Below are positions 1-5,359 of a DNA stretch of 5,359 bases, in pieces. The first letter of the stretch is position 1, and each line of letters opens with the position of its first letter. Under the pieces are notes generated by a model. That model did no database searches and had not been told where the DNA came from. It saw nothing but the letters and a program-made list of their open reading frames with translations. Origin of the DNA: Nanobdellota archaeon (lineage in GTDB: Archaea; Nanobdellota; Nanobdellia; Pacearchaeales; GW2011-AR1). Where the stretch lies: positions 1 through 5,359 of the forward strand of contig JAHKAF010000037.1 of NCBI GenBank assembly GCA_018825865.1. The letters run 5' to 3'. The translations under genes and the position numbers were made by a program.

Positions 1-2
1 AA

Positions 3-527
3 GCAGAAAAAGAAAAAGTGGATTTAGTGATTCTGGCAGGAGACATAACAGGCCCTTTTGACACAGATAATTTACTAAAACCTTTCATCGATAAAAAGCA
101 AAAAGTAATTCTTGTCCCAGGAAATTGGGATACTTCTGAAACCACAGAATTCTTATCAAAATTATATGGAATAAAAAACATAGGAGAGCACTATGTAAAA
201 TATGGGGGTATAGGAATTTTCGGAATCGGAAGCCCAGACTGGCAGTTAAATCTCAACGAGAAAAAAGCATTCGCAAAATTAGAAAAAGAATTCAAAAAAA
301 TCAAAGACCTGGAAAAGACAATAATGGTGAGTCATCTTCACGCAGCTAACACAAAAGCAGAATTCTCTGGAGTTCCTGGAAGCACAGGCATACGCAAAGC
401 AATAGAAAAATTCAAACCTGATTTATTCATCGCAGGACACATCCACGAGGCTGAAGGTCTAGAAGAAAACATCGGTAAAACAAGGGTAATCAACGTCGGA
501 AGAAAAGGAAAGATAATTGAGATTTAG
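3..527 (+). CDS. Calcineurin-like metallophosphoesterase, COG2129-like (5' end outside window)
   Basis: This is the C-terminal part of a calcineurin-like phosphoesterase that cleaves phosphoester bonds with a two-metal centre; the natural substrate is unknown. The frame is open to the window edge and reads AEKEK before the GTG at 18, so that GTG is an internal valine rather than a start. Counting from that valine, visible motifs are AGD (metal-ligand Asp9), PGNWD (Asn36, Asp38), SHLH (His106, His108) and AGHIH (His141, His143). The first metal motif, DxH, must lie just upstream, probably in some 25-30 missing residues. The GNWD form in place of the usual GNH[DE], and the GS..IRKAIEKFKPDLFIAGHIHE stretch, resemble the archaeal 'predicted phosphoesterase related to Icc' group (COG2129). 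The protein is probably cytoplasmic, since no membrane segment is seen in this part. A T-rich stretch follows the stop codon. Family assignment is firm; substrate is not. Confidence 0.88.
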   Translation, partial: AEKEKVDLVILAGDITGPFDTDNLLKPFIDKKQKVILVPGNWDTSETTEFLSKLYGIKNIGEHYVKYGGIGIFGIGSPDWQLNLNEKKAFAKLEKEFKKIKDLEKTIMVSHLHAANTKAEFSGVPGSTGIRKAIEKFKPDLFIAGHIHEAEGLEENIGKTRVINVGRKGKIIEI

Positions 528-554
528 TATTTCTACAGATTGATTTGAACAGAC

Positions 555-564
555 TTTTATTTTT
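555..564 (+). terminator. Probable T-tract terminator of the phosphoesterase gene
   Basis: The stretch ttttattttt lies 28 bases after the phosphoesterase stop codon. Archaeal transcription commonly ends at T-rich tracts without a hairpin, which fits here. It overlaps the last codon and stop of the convergent small gene on the minus strand, so the call rests on base composition and position only. Confidence 0.4.
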
Positions 565-780
565 CAAAACTTTTACCAGTCCACAACGTACATTTTTTTT
601 CTGGACCTTCATGCTGACTATCCGCATAATCATAAAATGTTATGCTACGAATAAGCCATGAATTTTCGCATTCTTCAAAAGTGGTTATTTTGGCACTTGA
701 ATATCCGACTATGCCAGCGAGCGAGCCAACGACAAAAATCAGTAAAAAAAATAGATACTATTTTTTTGTACTACTCCCAT
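557..780 (-). pseudogene. Small N-terminally anchored membrane protein, frame interrupted at a T8 run
   Basis: On the minus strand, ATG at 780-778 opens MGVVQKNSIYFF, then reaches TGA at 741-739. The adjacent frame continues as LLIFVVGSLAGIVGYSSAK and goes on through TFEECENSW and KKCTLWTGKSFEK to TAA at 559-557. One extra T in the run of eight T (mRNA sense, 744-751), or a -1 ribosomal shift there, joins both into one 74-residue protein. It would have a hydrophobic segment at about residues 8-29, then a soluble tail with two cysteines (FEEC and KKC). From memory, this FEEC...C...GK.F tail resembles small uncharacterised proteins common in candidate-phylum bacteria and archaea; no function is known to me. 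The frame after the shift has no ATG, GTG or TTG near its start, which argues that 780 is the original start. A TATA box sits about 25 bases upstream. It may be a true pseudogene, a sequencing indel, or a recoded or slippage-expressed gene. Confidence 0.68.
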
Positions 781-801
781 AAGTTTAATTCTTAGTTAGA
801 T

Positions 802-809
802 TATTTAAA
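802..809 (-). promoter_or_regulatory. TATA box for the small minus-strand gene (leaderless)
   Basis: On the minus strand this reads TTTAAATA, centred about 25-26 bases before the ATG whose first base is 780. That spacing places the expected archaeal transcription start at or next to the ATG, so the mRNA would have no leader. No Shine-Dalgarno-like sequence precedes the ATG (aattaaactt), in keeping with this. Confidence 0.55.
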
Positions 810-897
810 TATTTGTTTTTAAGGCAGGCACTTCTCTTTTATAGTGAGGGGGTAAATTGAAACTAACACCTCCTAACAAACTCCCTAACCAAAAACC

Positions 898-904
898 TAT
901 AAAA
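898..904 (+). promoter_or_regulatory. TATA box for topA (leaderless)
   Basis: TATAAAA preceded by a purine-rich segment (accaaaaacc, possible BRE) is centred 25 bases before the topA ATG at 926, so transcription should begin at the start codon. The bases between (ccttattcctaataaacaat) hold no Shine-Dalgarno-like motif, consistent with a leaderless mRNA, and the box supports the ATG at 926 over the internal ATG at 1124. Confidence 0.62.
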
Positions 905-925
905 CCTTATTCCTAATAAACAATC

Positions 926-3340
926 ATGCCAAAACAGGAAAAGAAAACCAGAGAAGAGAAATTTGCAGAAGAATATTTCCCTGTAGATAAAGACGACCTT
1001 AAACTAACTGTAGAAATTCCTGTGAAAGAATCTTATGAAAAAATTGTTTCCACAGTTGAAAAGGAATACAAAAACCCAGATAGAGCATCTTTAGAAACAA
1101 TTGAAAACGTTGCACAGAAGAAAATGCGTCGCTCGGCGTATCCAAAAGAACAGAATGCAGGGGCAAAAAAAAGAGTTTACAAAAAGAAAGCTACACGTCG
1201 CTCGGCGTGCCCAAAAACACAGAGTTCGGGGGCAAAAAAAACAGCGAATGAAAAAGTAACTTATTCTCCTCCAAAAATAACTCTAAAAAAAGATGGTTAT
1301 GAACTCATCATCACAGAAAAGCCACAGGCAGCCACAAAAATTGCCTCTGCACTTGGAAACTCAAAACAAAAAATACTTAACAAAATAGCATATTACGAAG
1401 TCAACAGAGAAGGTAAAAACATCGTCGTGGCTTGTGCAGTTGGGCACTTATTCGCATTAAAACAAAACAACCCTGGCTCAGAAATTCCAGAATTTGATAT
1501 AAGCTGGTTCCCAAATTATTTAGTAAGGAAAAAGGATTTCTCCAAAAGATACTATGATACATTATTAAGTCTAGCAAAAAAAGCAGGAAGCCTGACAGTC
1601 GCAACAGATTTTGACATAGAGGGAGAAGTCATTGGATTGAATATAGTAAAATTCATTGGAAACCAGAAAGACGCCAACAGAATGAAATTCTCAACTCTTA
1701 CTCCAAAAGAACTAAATAAAGCATACGAAGAAAAATCCCCCCGAATAAATTGGGGACAGGCAATCGCAGGAGAAACACGGCATTATTTGGATTGGTTCTA
1801 TGGAATAAATCTCTCAAGAGCTTTGATGAATTCAATAAAAACAACTGGCAAATTTAGAATCATGTCAATTGGAAGAGTCCAAGGACCAGCACTGAACTTA
1901 ATTGTAAAAAAAGAAAGAGAAATTCAAGCATTCAAACCAAAATCTTATTGGCAGGTTTTTATCACAATCTGGGATGAAAAAAATAGATTAGAACTTAAGC
2001 ATAACAAAGATTTATTCAACAAAGAAGAATTATCTAAATTCAATGACCTCAGAGGAAAAAAAGCCAACGCTTCAACTAAAAAAACCGAACAGATTATCCC
2101 TCCAAATCCTCCTTTCAACCTGACAACCTTGCAAACAGAAGCTTACAAATTCCATGGCATAACTCCTTCCAATACTTTAAGAGCAGCACAATCACTTTAT
2201 CTTTCAGGACTCATTTCTTATCCAAGAACCTCAAGCCAGAAACTGCCAGATTCAATAGATTACAAAACGATCTTAAAAAAATTATCTAAACAATATAATG
2301 TTGAAAAACTTATAACAAAACAAAAACCGATTGAAGGAAAGAAAACCGACCCTGCTCACCCTTCAATTTATCCGACAGGAGAAAACCAGATTCTTTCAGG
2401 AACCGACGAGAAAATCTATAATTTAATAGTTAGAAGATTCCTTTCTTTATTCTGCGACAACGCAATAATTGACAAAAAGAAAGTCACAGCAGTGGTTAAT
2501 GATTTAGCTTTTAGCGCAGATGGTTCTTCAATTCGGAAAAAGGCATGGATGGAAATTTATCCGACTAAATCAAAAGAAATAGAAATCCCTGACTTTGAAG
2601 GAGAAGTTGAAATAGTGAATTCTAAAACAGAAGAGAAAGAAACTCAACCACCAAAAAGATATTCTCCAGCGTCGATAATCACACAACTTGAAAAAAAGAA
2701 CTTAGGAACTAAATCAACCCGCTCATCAATTCTTGAAACACTTTACGACAGAAACTATATCAAAGAAAAAAGCATAGAAGCAACTCCCTTGGGGATTTCC
2801 CTAATAACAACTCTTGAAAAATATTCTCCAATTATAATCGACGAGAAACTAACCAGAAGTTTTGAAGATGATATAGAAAGAATCCAAAATCTAAAAAAAG
2901 ATTTTTTAAAAGAGGAAGAAAAAATCATTAACAAAGCAAAAGGAACAATAACTGATATTGCGAAAGATTTTGAGAAACACGAAAAAGAAATCGGAAGAGA
3001 ATTGCTGGTTGCAAATGTTCAATTAAGAGAACAGCAAAAAGAGGAAAACAAATTAACCCTTTGTCCAAAATGCAATAAAGGTAATTTAGGAATTACTTAT
3101 TCTAGAAAAACAAAAAGGCAATTTGTTGCCTGTGACGCTTATCCTGATTGCAAAACCACATACTCTCTTCCTCCTCAAAGTGCAATCAAGAAAACAGAAC
3201 AAATCTGTGAAGAATGCGGATTCCCGATGCTGATAAGTTTGAAAAAAGGTAAAAGACCCTGGACTTTTTGTTTCAACACTTCTTGTCCAACAAATGAAGA
3301 ACGTATCAAAAAGTATAAAGAAGGCAAAAGTGTTGAGTGA
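926..3340 (+). CDS. topA: DNA topoisomerase I (type IA), archaeal, with N-terminal extension
   Basis: Type IA topoisomerase, which relaxes negatively supercoiled DNA by cutting and rejoining one strand through a 5'-phosphotyrosine. The TOPRIM domain spans about residues 124-260, with ITEKP (catalytic Glu131) and DFDIEGE (Asp228, Asp230, Glu232, Mg2+ binding). RIMSIGRVQGPAL follows at 311-323. The active-site motif is LISYPRTS, with Tyr432 and Arg434, and DPAHPSIYPTG lies at 475-485. Two C-terminal zinc ribbons follow: Cys713/716/736/742 and Cys761/764/782/787. The core looks complete and catalytically intact. The unusual part is residues 1 to about 123, a charged, lysine-rich extension ahead of the place where archaeal TopA proteins normally begin; it contains a duplicated RRSA.PK.Q..GAKK motif. 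The ATG at 926 is chosen because a TATA box lies 25 bases upstream. The gene is probably monocistronic. An out-of-frame relic of a similar C-terminus follows the stop. Confidence 0.96.
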   Translation: MPKQEKKTREEKFAEEYFPVDKDDLKLTVEIPVKESYEKIVSTVEKEYKNPDRASLETIENVAQKKMRRSAYPKEQNAGAKKRVYKKKATRRSACPKTQSSGAKKTANEKVTYSPPKITLKKDGYELIITEKPQAATKIASALGNSKQKILNKIAYYEVNREGKNIVVACAVGHLFALKQNNPGSEIPEFDISWFPNYLVRKKDFSKRYYDTLLSLAKKAGSLTVATDFDIEGEVIGLNIVKFIGNQKDANRMKFSTLTPKELNKAYEEKSPRINWGQAIAGETRHYLDWFYGINLSRALMNSIKTTGKFRIMSIGRVQGPALNLIVKKEREIQAFKPKSYWQVFITIWDEKNRLELKHNKDLFNKEELSKFNDLRGKKANASTKKTEQIIPPNPPFNLTTLQTEAYKFHGITPSNTLRAAQSLYLSGLISYPRTSSQKLPDSIDYKTILKKLSKQYNVEKLITKQKPIEGKKTDPAHPSIYPTGENQILSGTDEKIYNLIVRRFLSLFCDNAIIDKKKVTAVVNDLAFSADGSSIRKKAWMEIYPTKSKEIEIPDFEGEVEIVNSKTEEKETQPPKRYSPASIITQLEKKNLGTKSTRSSILETLYDRNYIKEKSIEATPLGISLITTLEKYSPIIIDEKLTRSFEDDIERIQNLKKDFLKEEEKIINKAKGTITDIAKDFEKHEKEIGRELLVANVQLREQQKEENKLTLCPKCNKGNLGITYSRKTKRQFVACDAYPDCKTTYSLPPQSAIKKTEQICEECGFPMLISLKKGKRPWTFCFNTSCPTNEERIKKYKEGKSVE
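1127..1172 (+). repeat. GC-rich in-frame repeat, copy 1
   Basis: First copy of a 46-bp repeat in topA, beginning cgtcgctcggcgt and ending in a G-run, gc, and an A8 tract. It encodes RRSAYPKEQNAGAKK (residues 68-82) and matches copy 2 at 39 of 46 positions by hand count. Its codons CGT CGC TCG GCG contrast with the AGA-rich, AT-rich codon use around it. Confidence 0.85.
1196..1241 (+). repeat. GC-rich in-frame repeat, copy 2
   Basis: Second copy, 69 bp (23 codons) after copy 1 and in the same frame, encoding RRSACPKTQSSGAKK (residues 91-105). The first 13 bases are identical to copy 1. In this copy tgccc near the middle can pair with gggca before the A-tract, a weak potential hairpin; copy 1 lacks it. 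Both copies lie in a low-complexity linker ahead of the TOPRIM domain. Confidence 0.85.
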
Positions 3341-3350
3341 AAATCTTTGA

Positions 3351-3443
3351 TTTACTCTTAACCCAGAATGCCCTACTAATAAAGAAAGAATTGAAGAATA
3401 TCGGAAGAGGCAGGAAGAAAAAGATGGGAGAGAACGAACTTGA
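3351..3443 (+). pseudogene. Relic of a second topoisomerase I C-terminus
   Basis: Eleven bases after the topA stop codon, a different frame reads FTLNPECPTNKERIEEYRKR, then seven residues rich in E, K and D, then RT and TGA at 3441-3443. This parallels the true topA end, TFCFNTSCPTNEERIKKYKE, including the second cysteine pair region of the last zinc ribbon. The frame is closed upstream by TGA at 3348-3350 and has no start codon, so it is not a gene on its own. The shared CPTN and ERI codons differ at most synonymous positions (tgt cca aca versus tgc cct act), so it is not a recent tandem copy. It may be the older native 3' end displaced by recombination, or the remains of a diverged duplicate. 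Its stop codon touches the stop codon of the convergent methyltransferase gene. Confidence 0.7.
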
Positions 3444-3490
3444 TTATATCTTTAACTCTTTCTTTAACATATTTATTCTTCTCTTTGCAG
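3443..3490 (+). terminator. T-rich stretch downstream of topA, possible terminator
   Basis: A pyrimidine-rich stretch (ttatatctttaactctttct and onward to about 3486) is the first strong T-rich segment on the + strand after topA and its relic. It lies inside the 3' end of the convergent methyltransferase gene. Its composition suits hairpin-free archaeal termination; this rests on composition and position alone. Confidence 0.25.
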
Positions 3491-4280
3491 AAAGATAATA
3501 TTTTTTATTTCTTTCTATCCCAATAAATTTTCTATCTAATTTCAATGTAGCTAAGGCGGTGGTGCCACTTCCAACAAAACTATCAAGAACAATATCACCT
3601 TTTTTAGTAAATAATCTAATAAACCAATCAGGTAATCGTTCAGGAAAAACAGCACTATGATTTTTATTGGAAGAAACCGTCGCGAAATGAATAACATTAG
3701 AAGGATAAACTTTTCTTTTACCTGACCAATTAGCAACCCTTCTTCCAAACCCACTTTGCGTTTTTGACATAGTCCTTATATCATCATTTGCATATTTTTT
3801 TTGTAATCTTTTTTTTGCCCAATCTCCAATAGGTTCTTTTACATTATCTTGGTACATTTTAAATTTTTTATTTTTTGTGAAATGAAGGCATCGTTCCCAT
3901 GAATCACGAAATCTATTAGGCCACTTCCCAGGGAAGGCATTTTTTTTATGCCAAATATATTCTTCAGTCCAAATCCAACCCTGTTTCTTTATTTCTAAAA
4001 TTAAATCCAAAACATAGGTATGCCTCTCCCCATTAACAATATTTTCTTTCATATTGAGAATTAAAGAGCCATTCGGTTTAAGCACGCGATAAAATTCTTG
4101 AGAAATTGGTAAAAACCATTCAACATATTTTTCTGGAGCCACCCCATCATAATCTTTTTTACGTCTATCTGCATAAGGGGGAGAAGTTACTATAAGATTT
4201 ATAGAATCATCTGGAAATTTTTTTAATTCTTTTAAACAATCCCCATTAATTATTTTGTTTATTCTCAACTCTTTTTTCAT
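3444..4280 (-). CDS. Beta-class DNA methyltransferase (N4-cytosine or N6-adenine)
   Basis: Transfers a methyl group from S-adenosylmethionine to the exocyclic amino group of cytosine or adenine in a specific DNA site, probably protecting host DNA from the nuclease encoded just upstream. The catalytic motif IV is TSPPY (residues 32-36), near the N-terminus; the SAM-binding motif I, LDSFVGSGTT (232-241), is near the C-terminus. This order defines the beta class. SPPY is most often seen in N4-cytosine enzymes, but adenine specificity cannot be excluded. FYRVLKPNGSLILNM (63-77) is the usual strand after motif IV. Residues about 110-200, rich in Trp, Lys and Arg, probably include the target-recognition region; the site itself cannot be read from sequence. 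At 278 residues the length is normal for a stand-alone modification enzyme. TAA at 4286-4284 is in frame just upstream, so ATG at 4280 is the earliest start. The gene follows the nuclease gene by 10 bases, with no clear ribosome site of its own. Confidence 0.92.
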   Translation of the reverse strand: MKKELRINKIINGDCLKELKKFPDDSINLIVTSPPYADRRKKDYDGVAPEKYVEWFLPISQEFYRVLKPNGSLILNMKENIVNGERHTYVLDLILEIKKQGWIWTEEYIWHKKNAFPGKWPNRFRDSWERCLHFTKNKKFKMYQDNVKEPIGDWAKKRLQKKYANDDIRTMSKTQSGFGRRVANWSGKRKVYPSNVIHFATVSSNKNHSAVFPERLPDWFIRLFTKKGDIVLDSFVGSGTTALATLKLDRKFIGIERNKKYYLSAKRRINMLKKELKI

Positions 4281-4290
4281 TTTTTACAGT

Positions 4291-5259
4291 TTATTTCTCA
4301 GTTATCTCTAACTGGGAAGACTCAATATTATATTCTTTTTCATTCCTTATAATTGTGTCTATAGGATTTCTAAATAATCTTAATTTAATAGGTTTTCGGC
4401 CCGTCATTTCTACATAATATATCCAATACTTATTTTTCTCCTGTTCAGCTCTTTTTATCTCATTCTTTGAAATAAAAAAATGCACTTTTGAATATTGACT
4501 TGATTTCACTTCTATAAATCTATCAAACTCTTCACTTTCTTCAGAATCAAACGAAGCTATATCATATCCTGCATAAACATTCTCTAAGGAAACTAATTTT
4601 ATTTTATTGATATTGTCGATAGCTTTTTGATATTTTAATCTTTTTCTTTCATATTCCAAAACATAATGTTCTGCGATACTTCCTCTTATGGCCTCTTCTA
4701 CCTTTCTCTCCAAAAATTTATCTAAAGATTGATTTTTTGAATTTAAATTATATAAAACAAGTTCATTCTCATACTCTTCTTCAACCATAATGCTTTCTTT
4801 GCCATAATTCAAAAAATCTAATTGTTCTAGAATATTTAATAAAAAAGTTGCTCCAGAATTTTTTTTAAAATTATTTAAAAATAATTGTCCATTTTCATTT
4901 AACATAAATTTCCTAACTAAATCTTGAACCTCTTTCTGGTATTTTTCTGAAGAAATAATTCTATAGATTAAATATTTCTTTTGAGTAGGATTTATCTCAT
5001 ATTTGCGATAAGGTATAGGGGGATTAAGACCAAGAAATTCTTTTCCAAAATTAGTTATAATCAATCTTGAATTTTCATTAGATAGTAATTTAATTGAATT
5101 ACAAAATTCTATAACATTTGATGCCTTATCCATTATTGGAAGAAAATAATTTTTTAAATATCCTTGTTCTACGTTTTTCTCACTTGAAGTATTATCTTTT
5201 ATTCTTAAATCTTCAACTACAGACATAATCCTGTTTATAGAATTTATATCATGTATCAT
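4291..5259 (-). CDS. Putative restriction endonuclease with DUF3883-like PD-(D/E)XK domain
   Basis: The C-terminal half matches my recollection of the DUF3883 (NO VEIN C-terminal) nuclease-fold domain: a helix with IAEHYVLEYERKRL (residues 195-208, candidate Glu197), then GYDIASF (Asp233), RFIEVKSS (Glu250, Lys252) and FFISKNEIKRAEQ (261-273). Asp233...Glu250-Val-Lys252 forms a plausible PD-(D/E)XK catalytic core. The first 170 or so residues look like two winged-helix-like segments (around ITNFGKEFL, 68-76, and ATFLLNILEQLDFLNYG, 137-153), which may read DNA; this is inference. No helicase or ATPase motif is present, unlike many DUF3883 proteins. Lying 10 bases upstream of a methyltransferase in one operon, it is most simply a restriction enzyme, possibly one sensitive to methylation. 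The start ATG at 5259 has gggag 7 bases upstream. It overlaps the 3' end of the preceding gene by 11 bases, which implies translational coupling. Confidence 0.72.
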   Translation of the reverse strand: MIHDINSINRIMSVVEDLRIKDNTSSEKNVEQGYLKNYFLPIMDKASNVIEFCNSIKLLSNENSRLIITNFGKEFLGLNPPIPYRKYEINPTQKKYLIYRIISSEKYQKEVQDLVRKFMLNENGQLFLNNFKKNSGATFLLNILEQLDFLNYGKESIMVEEEYENELVLYNLNSKNQSLDKFLERKVEEAIRGSIAEHYVLEYERKRLKYQKAIDNINKIKLVSLENVYAGYDIASFDSEESEEFDRFIEVKSSQYSKVHFFISKNEIKRAEQEKNKYWIYYVEMTGRKPIKLRLFRNPIDTIIRNEKEYNIESSQLEITEK

Positions 5260-5359
5260 TTTTAGACTCCCTTAAATCCTTTAAGATGTTTATATGATCC
5301 AATTCTTCATCTTCTTTAAGATCACTTATATCTTTTATTGAAGATTCTAAATTAAGAGG
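5249..5359 (-). CDS. 3' end of an unknown gene at the head of the restriction-modification operon
   Basis: The minus-strand frame is open from the window edge (5359) to TGA at 5251-5249. It gives 36 C-terminal residues that begin PLNLESSIKDISDLKEDEEL and end LRESKNDT. They are strongly charged and rich in Asp, Glu and Lys, probably a helical tail, with no recognisable motif. The frame runs 11 bases into the nuclease gene (ATG at 5259), an arrangement typical of co-translated genes in one operon, so it is likely real despite its short visible length. By position it may be a further component of the restriction-modification system, such as a regulator, specificity or ATPase subunit, but nothing in the visible tail shows which. 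Confidence 0.6.
   Translation of the reverse strand, partial: PLNLESSIKDISDLKEDEELDHINILKDLRESKNDT
5267..5271 (-). promoter_or_regulatory. Shine-Dalgarno site of the nuclease gene
   Basis: On the minus strand gggag lies 7 bases before the ATG at 5259 and inside the preceding gene. It complements the CCUCC core at the 3' end of archaeal 16S rRNA. It supports this start, and contrasts with the apparently leaderless genes topA and the small membrane protein. Confidence 0.55.

Larger units (their letters stand above)
781..925. other. Divergent intergenic region between the small gene and topA
   Basis: This 145-base spacer separates two divergently transcribed genes and holds a TATA box for each. 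Between them lie a G-rich run (gaggggg, 846-852) and an imperfect C-rich direct repeat, ctcctaac (870-877) and ctccctaac (881-889), just upstream of the topA TATA box. The repeat could be a regulator site, but nothing in the sequence identifies a binding protein. No RNA gene or convincing longer reading frame was seen. Confidence 0.45.

Noticed and set aside
18..20. GTG as the start codon of the phosphoesterase
   Set aside because: The frame is open upstream to the window edge (AEKEK), the codon lies inside a core strand, and the DxH metal motif must be further upstream. It is an internal valine.
715..735. GC-rich patch (gcgagcgagcc) as a third copy of the topA repeat
   Set aside because: It shares only a 7-base core (tcgctcg on the minus strand) with the repeat and encodes VVGSLAG within the membrane segment of the small protein, so chance is enough.
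869..876. Strong Shine-Dalgarno-like aggaggtg on the minus strand
   Set aside because: No ATG follows at a suitable distance, and the overlapping GTG frame closes after about 16 codons. It is the reverse of the C-rich repeat upstream of topA.
1401..1604. 67-codon minus-strand frame inside topA
   Set aside because: It is antisense to the well-conserved TOPRIM region and has no recognisable protein features.
3551..3754. 67-codon minus-strand frame inside the methyltransferase gene
   Set aside because: It is a shifted frame of the real gene, covering motif I and its surroundings; its hydrophobic look comes from AT-rich codons read out of frame.
1..5359. CRISPR array, tRNA, rRNA or insertion sequence
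   Set aside because: No regularly spaced direct repeats with unique spacers, no cloverleaf or rRNA-like segments, no transposase frame and no terminal inverted repeats were seen on either strand.

Overview
The window looks like a piece of a small, AT-rich archaeal genome, most probably a DPANN lineage of the Pacearchaeota/Woesearchaeota kind. The lineage is inferred from gene style, not proven. Supporting signs are an archaeal-type topoisomerase IA with C-terminal zinc fingers, a COG2129-like phosphoesterase, and two TATA boxes placed about 25 bases upstream of ATG codons (leaderless transcripts). AGA also dominates the arginine codons.

Layout, left to right. Bases 1-527 (+) hold the 3' part of a calcineurin-like phosphoesterase whose start lies outside the window. 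Bases 528-925 look empty but are not: on the minus strand, 557-780 encodes a 74-residue membrane-anchored protein broken by a single-base shift in a run of eight T, with its own TATA box at 802-809. Bases 926-3340 (+) encode DNA topoisomerase I (804 aa). It carries an unusual lysine-rich N-terminal extension of about 120 residues with two copies of a GC-rich 46-bp repeat. Directly after it, 3351-3443 (+) is a relic of a second, diverged topoisomerase C-terminus.

Bases 3444-5359 (-) are a compact operon that looks like a restriction-modification system. In transcription order it has the 3' end of an unknown gene, a 322-aa protein with a DUF3883-like PD-(D/E)XK nuclease domain, and a beta-class DNA methyltransferase (N4-cytosine or N6-adenine). 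The first two genes overlap by 11 bases and the last two are 10 bases apart. The operon converges on topA with no spacer between the relic's stop codon and the methyltransferase stop codon, which suggests an acquired cassette next to a chromosomal housekeeping gene.

Working together: the methyltransferase would mark host DNA and the nuclease would act on unmarked or differently marked DNA. The upstream partial gene may be a third component. The topoisomerase and phosphoesterase are unrelated neighbours. The points most worth a second look are the hidden frameshifted gene, the in-frame GC-rich repeat pair in topA, the topA 3' relic, and the DUF3883-like nuclease/methyltransferase pair.
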